DNA of 15,162 nt from Verrucomicrobia bacterium UBA2460 (lineage in GTDB: Bacteria > Verrucomicrobiota > Verrucomicrobiia > Methylacidiphilales > Verrucolacustridaceae). The position numbers and the translations under genes were made by a program. The notes beneath the pieces are model-generated. The model was not told where the DNA came from, did not search any database, and worked only from the letters and a program-made list of their open reading frames with translations. Position 1 is the stretch's first letter, and each line of letters begins with the position of its first letter. The DNA lies in NCBI GenBank assembly GCA_002342345.1, contig DDPU01000045.1, positions 10,694-25,855 on the forward strand, read 5' to 3'. Below, piece by piece: positions 8,119-14,118 of this stretch.

Positions 8119-9900
8119 ATGAGTACCGCCACCCTCACGCATGCCGAAGCCCATAGTCACCATGACCATCACGAAGCCAGCGGTTGGAAGAAATACCTTT
8201 GGTCGCTCGATCATAAAATCATCGGCCTGCAGTACTTGTTCGGATCCCTGGCATTTCTTTTTGTCGGCGGGGGTTTGGCCCTGCTTCTTCGCTGGCAACT
8301 TGCCTTTCCCTCCACCCAGGTGATGCCGGACGGCAATGTCGGGAATCCGCTCTCTTTGGCCTTTATCAATCCGCAGTTCTACAATGCCTTATTTACGATG
8401 CACGCCACCGTCATGGTGTTTCTGGTCGTGATGCCCGTGCTGGTGGGTGCATTTGGCAATTATCTGATCCCCTTGAAAATCGGCTGCGGGGACATGGCCT
8501 TTCCCCTGATCAATGAACTGTCCTTTTGGGTCTGGCTCGCCTCCGGACTGATCATGTTGGCGGGGTTCTTTGTGGCAGGGGGGGCGGCGGCCGGCGGGTG
8601 GACTTCCTACGCCCCCCTAAGCTCCGTGGCGGCCTACAACGGAACCAAGATCGGGCAGACCCTCTGGGCGGCGGGCATTTTCATCAATGGGTTGGCTTCC
8701 ATCATGGGGGCTTTCAACTACATCACCACGATCGTGAACATGCGGGCGCCGGGCATGGGCTTTTTCCGGATGCCCCTGGCGGTCTGGGCTCTCTTCATCA
8801 CGGCTTTCCTTCTTCTCCTGGCCATCCCGGTGCTGTCGGCGGCCGGGGCGATGCTGATTCTGGATCTGAACTATGGCACGAACTTCTTTAATCCGGCCAA
8901 GGGCGGACAACCGCTTCTCTGGCAGCACCTCTTCTGGTTCTTTGGTCACCCGGAGGTGTACATCCTGATTCTTCCCGCAATGGGAATGGTGAGCGACATC
9001 CTGAGCGTCAACAGCCGCAAGCCGGTGTTCGGCTACCGTGCGATGGTTTACGCAATGATCGCCATCGGTTTCCTTGGTTTCATCGTGTGGGGTCACCACA
9101 TGTTTGTCTCCGGCATGAGCCTTGTCCTCTCCGCGGCCTTCGGTGTCTCCACGATGGTTATCGCCGTGCCATCCGCCATTAAAACCTTCAACTGGCTCGG
9201 CACGATCTGGGGCGGCTCCATCCGCTTCAACACGGCGATGCTTAATGCCCTGGCCTTTGTCTCGATGTTTGTGATCGGCGGATTTTCCGGGATTTTCATG
9301 GCCTCCACCCCGGTGAACATCTTTGTCCACCACACTTACTTCATCGTGGCCCACTTCCACTACGTGCTCTTCGGGGGAAGCATCTTTGCCGTCTTTGCCG
9401 CCATCTACTTCTGGTACCCGAAGATGTTCGGCCGTCTGTTGAACGAAACCCTCGGCAAGATCCACTTCGCGCTCACCTTCGTCTTTTTCAACCTATGCTT
9501 CTTTCCGATGCACAACGTGGGCCTGGGCGGGATGATGAGGCGTATTGCCGACCCCACGGTGTACGAGCATCTGCGCGCCCTCCAGCCCATCAACCAATTC
9601 ATCACGCTTTCCGCCATCGCCTTGGGTTTTTCCCAGTTTGTCTTCCTGTATAATTTTTTCCGGAGCCTCCGCCACGGTGAGCCGGCCGGAAAGAATCCCT
9701 GGGAAGCCACCACGCTGGAATGGACTGTGGATTCCCCCCCGGGGCATGGCAATTTCGCCACCACGCCGACAGTCTACCGCGGGCCCTACGACTTCAGCGT
9801 TCCCGGTCACGGCAAGGATTACATCATGCAGAACGAGCCCCCAGAGCCGGATTACCCCGCGGGATCCCCGGCCCGCCTGCGCCCGACTCCGGCTGGATGA
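8119..9900 (+). CDS. coxA: Cytochrome c oxidase subunit I (aa3-type, A1 family)
   Basis: Subunit I holds heme a, heme a3 and CuB, reduces O2 to water and pumps protons. The 593-residue product shows His95 and His414 for heme a, His412 for heme a3, and His277, His326 and His327 for CuB. The HPEVY block (277-281) supplies the Tyr281 that crosslinks to His277 and the Glu279 that marks the A1 family. D-channel residues Asp125 (GDMAF), Asn114 and Asn132 are present, and Lys355 represents the K-channel. About twelve helices span residues 35-515. The N-terminus (8-18) is unusually His-rich. The start follows a strong ribosome binding site; an in-frame extension back to 7852 overlaps coxB and is rejected. 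The stop overlaps the next ATG (ATGA). Pairing with heme A synthesis genes supports an aa3 enzyme. Confidence 0.98.
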   Translation: MSTATLTHAEAHSHHDHHEASGWKKYLWSLDHKIIGLQYLFGSLAFLFVGGGLALLLRWQLAFPSTQVMPDGNVGNPLSLAFINPQFYNALFTMHATVMVFLVVMPVLVGAFGNYLIPLKIGCGDMAFPLINELSFWVWLASGLIMLAGFFVAGGAAAGGWTSYAPLSSVAAYNGTKIGQTLWAAGIFINGLASIMGAFNYITTIVNMRAPGMGFFRMPLAVWALFITAFLLLLAIPVLSAAGAMLILDLNYGTNFFNPAKGGQPLLWQHLFWFFGHPEVYILILPAMGMVSDILSVNSRKPVFGYRAMVYAMIAIGFLGFIVWGHHMFVSGMSLVLSAAFGVSTMVIAVPSAIKTFNWLGTIWGGSIRFNTAMLNALAFVSMFVIGGFSGIFMASTPVNIFVHHTYFIVAHFHYVLFGGSIFAVFAAIYFWYPKMFGRLLNETLGKIHFALTFVFFNLCFFPMHNVGLGGMMRRIADPTVYEHLRALQPINQFITLSAIALGFSQFVFLYNFFRSLRHGEPAGKNPWEATTLEWTVDSPPGHGNFATTPTVYRGPYDFSVPGHGKDYIMQNEPPEPDYPAGSPARLRPTPAG

Positions 9901-10937
9901 GTTCCGCTCCACGGCCTTCCGGCGTCTACCGGGCGGCATGTTTCCTGGTCGGTTCCATTCTTTTCCTGATCACCATCGGGGGACAGGTAACCACCAAGGT
10001 GGCTGGCATGGCCGTGCCCGACTGGCCCGGCACTTTCGGGCATAACATGTTTCTCTTCCCCTGGTCGAAGATGACGGCCTGCGCCATGGTTTTTCTCGAG
10101 CACTCGCATCGCTTGGTGGCCTCCGGAGTCGGTCTGATCACGGTGGCGGTGGCCGCATGGGTCTGGGGTTCCCGCCGCGACCTTTGGGCGAGGGGACTTG
10201 CCCTTGCCGCCTTCCTGCTGGTGGTGGGACAAGGTATCCTGGGGGGACAGCGTGTCCTGCAAGTCTCCTGGATCCTGGGGCTGATGCATGCCTGCCTGGC
10301 TCAAATTTTTCTCGTGGTGGCCGGAAGCCTTGCCTTGGTTCTTTCCCGTTTTTGGTCCAACCCCGTGCGCTCGGATGATCTCTCCAAGGCGCGGATGAGG
10401 ATGGTATGGGCATTGACGGCCCTTGTGTTCCTGCAGACGATCCTGGGCGCGGTGATGCGCCATCAGGGTCCGGGGTATCTCTCGATCCCTGATTTCCCGA
10501 AAATCTACGGCCAATGGCTGCCGGCCTTTTGGCAGGACGATGTGCTCCAGGGCATTAATGCCTACCGGAAGGCGGAACTCCAGTGGCCGGAAACCACTGC
10601 ACCCCTCATGACCTGGCAGATTCTGCACCGAACGCTGGGTATTGTCGCCGCTTTGGGCATTTTGGCGGGAGCGGTATGGAGCGTCGCCCCGTCCTCGACA
10701 CCTTCCTGGTGGCGGCGCGGGGCTACTCTTTGGGCGGCACTGGCGGGGAGCCAAGTGTTCCTGGGGATCCTGACGATCTGGAGCGGCCGCCGACCTGAAA
10801 TTGCCACACTCCATGTCCTCATCGGCGCCGGACTAACCCTCACCGGATGGATGCTGGGCTTTGCCTCGTGGCGCTCGGTTCAGGCAGTGCGAGCCGGGAA
10901 TTCGACCACTGGCAAGATTCGGGCCAAAGTTCCCTGA
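9897..10937 (+). CDS. ctaA: Heme A synthase (CtaA/COX15)
   Basis: CtaA oxidises the C8 methyl of heme O to a formyl group, giving heme A for subunit I. The 346-residue membrane protein has about eight helices in two four-helix halves. Heme-ligand histidines are visible as His71 (in the E-H-S-H-R motif with Glu68), His131 (GLMHACLAQ), His244 (ILHRTLG) and His306 (LHVLIG), the pattern expected of the family. The first periplasmic loop (about 35-58) contains no cysteines, unlike the Bacillus enzyme with its Cys pair there. The ATG overlaps the coxA stop (ATGA), so the two are probably translationally coupled. A longer reading frame back to 9720 is rejected as it lies inside coxA. ctaB follows after five bases. 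Confidence 0.94.
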   Translation: MSSAPRPSGVYRAACFLVGSILFLITIGGQVTTKVAGMAVPDWPGTFGHNMFLFPWSKMTACAMVFLEHSHRLVASGVGLITVAVAAWVWGSRRDLWARGLALAAFLLVVGQGILGGQRVLQVSWILGLMHACLAQIFLVVAGSLALVLSRFWSNPVRSDDLSKARMRMVWALTALVFLQTILGAVMRHQGPGYLSIPDFPKIYGQWLPAFWQDDVLQGINAYRKAELQWPETTAPLMTWQILHRTLGIVAALGILAGAVWSVAPSSTPSWWRRGATLWAALAGSQVFLGILTIWSGRRPEIATLHVLIGAGLTLTGWMLGFASWRSVQAVRAGNSTTGKIRAKVP

Positions 10938-10942
10938 CGATC

Positions 10943-11842
10943 ATGGAAACTGCTCTCCCCATCTCCGCCCGGTCCACGTTCCAATGGCGGCCGTGGCTTC
11001 AGGACTGGTCGGAGTTGTGCAAATTGCGGCTGACTTCGCTCGTGCTGCTTACCACCCTGGTGGGCCTCTATTGTGGATCCGCGGGGCGTCTGGATCCCTG
11101 GCGAACGGTTTTCACCCTGGTGGGAACGGTGCTGGTGGCGGCGGCGGCCGCGGTGCTGAACGAGTGGTTGGAACGGGATCTGGATGCGAAGATGGAAAGA
11201 ACCGCCCAAAGGCCCTTACCCACAGGCCGGGTCAGTCCCGACGAGGCGTTGCTGGGAGGCGCCCTGATGACCGCGCTCGGCCTGGGCATTCTTTATTTCG
11301 GCGTTCATGCCCCGGCGGCCTTTTTGGCGGCCTGCACGCTGGCCCTTTACCTGTTCGTCTACACCCCGATGAAAAAGTGGTCGGTACTCAACACCTTGGT
11401 GGGCGCGGTGCCGGGTGCGATCCCTCCTTTGTTGGGTTTTGTGGCGGGCAGGGGGAGGATCGGTGGTGAGGGCTGGGCCCTCTTCGCCATTCTTTTTTTG
11501 TGGCAGATCCCTCATTTCCTTGCGATCGCATGGCGCCATCGGGAGGATTACTGCCGGGCCGGATTCCGCATGCTTCCTTGTTCCGATGAAAAGGGAAGGG
11601 TGACCGGACTGGTCTCCACCCTCTACTGCCTGGCCCTGGTGGTGGCGGCAGTGTGGCCTTTTTACCTCGGCGCGGCCGGCTTCTGGTATCTCGCCGGTTC
11701 GGTGTTACTCAGCCTGGGTTTCACCCTAGGAGCCGGGCACTTTGCCCTTCGTCCCACCCGGGATACGGCCCGCAACCTGTTTCTCGCCTCAATCGCCTAT
11801 CTCCCGATTCTCCTTATTCTCCTGGTGGTGGACCGACGATGA
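10943..11842 (+). CDS. ctaB: Protoheme IX farnesyltransferase, heme O synthase (CtaB/COX10)
   Basis: CtaB attaches a hydroxyethylfarnesyl group to heme B to make heme O, the substrate of CtaA encoded just upstream. The 299-residue product is a UbiA-family membrane prenyltransferase with about nine helices. The first prenyl-diphosphate/Mg motif is NEWLERDLDAKMERTAQRPL (73-92), with Asp79 and Asp81. Conserved WQIPHF is at 187-192 and the second polar loop is REDYCRAGFRMLP (200-212). The ATG at 10943 lies five bases after the ctaA stop and agrees with the usual length of about 300; the frame is open to 10847, but that part lies within ctaA. No strong ribosome binding site is seen, so coupling to ctaA is likely. 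The stop overlaps the next small gene (ATGA). Confidence 0.95.
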   Translation: METALPISARSTFQWRPWLQDWSELCKLRLTSLVLLTTLVGLYCGSAGRLDPWRTVFTLVGTVLVAAAAAVLNEWLERDLDAKMERTAQRPLPTGRVSPDEALLGGALMTALGLGILYFGVHAPAAFLAACTLALYLFVYTPMKKWSVLNTLVGAVPGAIPPLLGFVAGRGRIGGEGWALFAILFLWQIPHFLAIAWRHREDYCRAGFRMLPCSDEKGRVTGLVSTLYCLALVVAAVWPFYLGAAGFWYLAGSVLLSLGFTLGAGHFALRPTRDTARNLFLASIAYLPILLILLVVDRR

Positions 11843-11961
11843 AAAGCGATGCTGTGCGCAGGGCTAATTTTCGCCTTCTTCTGATTATGATTGCGGCCGT
11901 GCTGGCGATGACGGCGTACTGGGTTTATTTCATCATCGCCAAGGAGCCAATCCAACCCTAA
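11839..11961 (+). CDS. Small single-helix membrane protein in the oxidase operon, unknown function
   Basis: This 40-residue ORF starts with an ATG that overlaps the ctaB stop (ATGA) and ends 12 bp before coxC. The product has a basic start (MKSDAVRRANFR) and one hydrophobic segment at about residues 13-33, then a short polar tail KEPIQP. The basic residues before the helix suggest an N-in orientation by the positive-inside rule. I do not recognise a family. Position and topology would fit a small accessory or assembly subunit of the oxidase, as other oxidases have tiny single-helix subunits or a short subunit IV, and no coxD-like gene is seen here. The tight ATGA overlap and sensible composition favour a real gene, but chance cannot be excluded. 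Confidence 0.7.
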   Translation: MKSDAVRRANFRLLLIMIAAVLAMTAYWVYFIIAKEPIQP

Positions 11962-11973
11962 ATCGAAATTTCC

Positions 11974-12624
11974 GTGAGCTCCGCCACCGTCACCGCCGTC
12001 CATGACTCCAGCGCCCCGGGTGCACAAAGATTCACCCTGCCAAAATTCGGGATGCTCGTTTTTCTCGCCTCGGAGGCGATGCTGTTTGCCGGCTTGATCG
12101 GCGGATATATCGTTCTGCGCCTGGCGCAAGGCCCGGGTAACTGGCCGCCGCCGGGGGCCCCCGAGATCGGAGTGAAGATCCCGCCCACGTTCCTGAATTG
12201 GGTCATGATCATCAACACCGTGATCCTGCTCACCAGCAGCCTTACCTACCACTGGGGGGAAACGCGCATGAGAAAGGGCGGGAGCGGCCTTCTTGGATAT
12301 GGACTGACCGCCCTGTTTGGCGCCATTTTTCTTGGGGTGCAGGCCTGGGAGTGGCTGCATCTGAAGCATGAGGGGATGTGGTTTGACACTTACGGAACCT
12401 ACGGTTCCTGCTTTTTCACGATGACCGGCTTCCACGGGGCCCACGTGTTTCTCGGGTTGCTGGCGATCCTTTTGGTGACGTGGCGGGCAATCCTTCGCCA
12501 GATGCAGCTGTTCTCCGGACAGGCGCCGACCGGTTCCCACACCTGCGAGGAACTCACCGGCTATTACTGGCACTTCGTGGACGTTGTCTGGATCTTCCTG
12601 TACTCGATTCTCTACGTGCTCTGA
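11974..12624 (+). CDS. coxC: Cytochrome c oxidase subunit III
   Basis: Subunit III carries no redox centre; it stabilises subunit I and its proton uptake. The 216-residue product has five helices (about 25-50, 73-92, 105-128, 147-170, 196-215), the short form of the family without the first two helices of the seven-helix type. Conserved features are Glu34 in ASEAMLFAGL, Glu126 in VQAWEWLHL, FHGAHVFLGL (153-162) and YYWHFVDVVWIFLY (197-210). The start is a GTG at 11974; no in-frame ATG lies near it and no Shine-Dalgarno sequence is at the normal distance, since the closest AAGGAG (11941-11946) is 27 bases away. It is the last gene of the rightward operon and ends 10 bp from a convergent gene. 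Confidence 0.95.
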   Translation: MSSATVTAVHDSSAPGAQRFTLPKFGMLVFLASEAMLFAGLIGGYIVLRLAQGPGNWPPPGAPEIGVKIPPTFLNWVMIINTVILLTSSLTYHWGETRMRKGGSGLLGYGLTALFGAIFLGVQAWEWLHLKHEGMWFDTYGTYGSCFFTMTGFHGAHVFLGLLAILLVTWRAILRQMQLFSGQAPTGSHTCEELTGYYWHFVDVVWIFLYSILYVL

Positions 12625-12634
12625 TTCCCATCTT

Positions 12635-13276
12635 TCAGGCTGGCCCCAGAAACGCGGCCAACACGGTACCGAGTTCCGCAGGGTGGGCGCATCGGGTGGA
12701 TTCACCCGTTTTTGGCATGAAGAGGTAGCCATCCCCGTAGGCTGGGCCATTCAGAACGCAGGCATCCGAGCGACACTCCTCGATTTGTTTTCTGGCCGAT
12801 TGACGCAATTCGGCCAGGGCGCCCTCCGCCTCCCATTTCCATCCGACGATCCTGGATTCGGGGGCGAGGGAGCGGATTTTATTGAGGATGCGGGGGGCGG
12901 GCTTGAGTTCCAGCCGGATGCCCTGCAGATGTCCCGGCCACTTTTCGCGGGAAAGTTTATTTCCGGCAAGATCGTGGGCAGAGGCGAGGTCGTAGTCGGG
13001 AAGGGCTGCCGGGATAAGAATGGCGCCGAATTTTCTCAAATCGGATTTTTGGAGCAGTTTTTCCAGATCATGGATGGTTTGGAAGCGCTCCGAGGAGTGG
13101 AGTCCGGTGGGGAGGGGGTAGGTGGCCCCGGTGCCGTACCACAGGGTGACGTGATGCCGATGCTTGCGGAGGGTTTCGGCCAAGACCACCCCCGTTTTTC
13201 CGGTGGAAAAGTTGGCCAGCATCCGGGCCCGATCCAAGGCCACCGAGGCCGGGCCGGCAATCAGGAGGGTTTCCAT
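12635..13276 (-). CDS. Diverged stand-alone CoaB/DFP-fold protein (phosphopantothenoylcysteine synthetase-like)
   Basis: The 213-residue product resembles the CoaB (DFP) half of CoaBC, which joins cysteine to 4'-phosphopantothenate in coenzyme A synthesis. Matching stretches are LIAGPASVALDRARMLANFS (5-24) with STGKTG (24-29), where CoaB has a T-A-G-P-T-x-E-x-I-D-P-V-R start and S-S-G-K-M-G; AALPDYDL (90-97) in place of A-A-V-A-D-(F/Y); RLELKPAPRIL (121-131); IVGWKWEAE (143-151) for the usual V-G-F-A-A-E-T; and DACVLNGPAYGDGY (171-184) for the A-D-x-I-V-A-N segment. Several positions differ, so activity and substrate are uncertain. No CoaC (decarboxylase) part is attached or adjacent. It is convergent with coxC and divergent from the cyclase gene. 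Fold assignment is fairly secure, enzymatic role less so. Confidence 0.75.
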   Translation of the reverse strand: METLLIAGPASVALDRARMLANFSTGKTGVVLAETLRKHRHHVTLWYGTGATYPLPTGLHSSERFQTIHDLEKLLQKSDLRKFGAILIPAALPDYDLASAHDLAGNKLSREKWPGHLQGIRLELKPAPRILNKIRSLAPESRIVGWKWEAEGALAELRQSARKQIEECRSDACVLNGPAYGDGYLFMPKTGESTRCAHPAELGTVLAAFLGPA

Positions 13277-13362
13277 GTCAGCGGAATGCTAACCGCAAGG
13301 AGGTCTCACGAAAACATCAGGCTTGCCGACAGGGCCGGAAACACCGAAACCCTTGGAAGGTC
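13277..13362. promoter_or_regulatory. Divergent intergenic region between the CoaB-like and cyclase genes
   Basis: This 86-bp gap must hold the promoters of both flanking genes, or part of them. No promoter boxes stand out. It contains the exact AAGGAGGT sequence described separately and a 26-codon frame (13286-13366) that ends in ATGA with the cyclase start. Confidence 0.5.
13297..13304 (+). promoter_or_regulatory. Consensus Shine-Dalgarno sequence without a nearby start codon
   Basis: AAGGAGGT is a perfect anti-Shine-Dalgarno match, but the next 14 bases contain no ATG, GTG or TTG. The cyclase ATG lies 58 bases downstream. It may be chance, part of a leader, or the complement of sequence that matters on the other strand. 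Confidence 0.35.
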
Positions 13363-14097
13363 ATGACGTATCTGGGTTTTCATCTCGCGTTCAACCTGCC
13401 CCTGTTGGTGGTCCTGTTCTTTCTTTCCGGCCGGGGGATTTGGCCGCAGGAAATGGTTTTGGTGATGGCGGGAATCCTTGGAATCGTCATGACCTTCACC
13501 TCTCCCTGGGACAATTATGCGGTGGCCAAGGGGATTTGGGATTTTCCCAGGGAACGGGTCTGGTTTCGGTTGGGAAAGCTGCCCGTTGAAGAGTACGCCT
13601 TCTTTGTGATCCAGAGCCTGGAGGTGATGTGGTTGAGCTGGGCTTTCCTGCGCTGGGTGGAGCCCCCGGAAGGCGTGCCGCCAGCCAGGTGGATTGGGGA
13701 TCCTCCGGTGCTTCGCCACATCGCCATTCTGCTGGTTTTTTGGGGCGCCTTGGGGATCACCCTGAGGGAGTGGCCCAAGCGGGCGCGACGGATTCATTAT
13801 GCCTGGCATTTGTTTTATTGGTTTCTACCCGTGGTCGGCATTCAGTGGATCGTCGGCTGGCCGCTGCTTTCGGCGTATTGGCTCCAGGTGCTGGTCCCGA
13901 CTCTGGTGATCGGGACCTATCTCTGTCTGGCCGACTGGATTGCGATCGGCAAGGGTATTTGGTTTTTTGACGAGAAGCAGATCACCGGATGGAAGATTCG
14001 CGGCGTGATGCCGTGGGAGGAGGCCGCGTTCTTTTACATCACCAGCCTTTTGGTCGCGCAGACCTTCCTGATTCTGCTCCCCGCGGGACTGAGGTAG
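13363..14097 (+). CDS. Fused CrtYcd-type lycopene cyclase domain protein
   Basis: The 244-residue product is a membrane protein of the CrtYc/CrtYd (CarR-type) lycopene cyclase family, which closes the end rings of lycopene to give beta- or related carotenoids. Two homologous halves are visible: PWDNYAVAKGIWDF (48-61) followed by LPVEEYAFF (73-81), and ADWIAIGKGIWFFD (190-203) followed by MPWEEAAFF (216-224). The P-x-E-E motifs (74-77 and 217-220) are the family's conserved acidic motifs. About six to seven helices are predicted. The start MTYLGFHLAFNLP fits the family; GGAAGG (13355-13360) lies only two bases before it. Both halves are in one chain, as in archaea and some Bacteroidota, whereas actinobacteria use two genes. 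No other carotenoid gene is in the window. Exact product (beta ring or other) cannot be read from sequence. Confidence 0.88.
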   Translation: MTYLGFHLAFNLPLLVVLFFLSGRGIWPQEMVLVMAGILGIVMTFTSPWDNYAVAKGIWDFPRERVWFRLGKLPVEEYAFFVIQSLEVMWLSWAFLRWVEPPEGVPPARWIGDPPVLRHIAILLVFWGALGITLREWPKRARRIHYAWHLFYWFLPVVGIQWIVGWPLLSAYWLQVLVPTLVIGTYLCLADWIAIGKGIWFFDEKQITGWKIRGVMPWEEAAFFYITSLLVAQTFLILLPAGLR

Positions 14098-14118
14098 GGC
14101 TGCGCGGGCTTTCGCGAA

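Noticed and set aside
7047..8138. 363-codon minus-strand frame opposite coxB
   Set aside because: coxB has CuA ligands and a ribosome binding site; the antisense product has no motifs.
9852..10814. 320-codon minus-strand frame opposite ctaA
   Set aside because: The translation is rich in Arg, Pro, His, Gln and hydrophilic, without motifs; ctaA on the other strand is clear.
12622..12640. Intrinsic terminator between coxC and the convergent CoaB-like gene
   Set aside because: Only ten bases separate the stops, and no GC-rich hairpin followed by a T-run was found.
12584..13285. Plus-strand frame opposite the CoaB-like gene
   Set aside because: Antisense shadow with Gly-rich sequence and no motif. 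Only its last 26 codons, past the CoaB-like start, were kept as a low-confidence leader idea.
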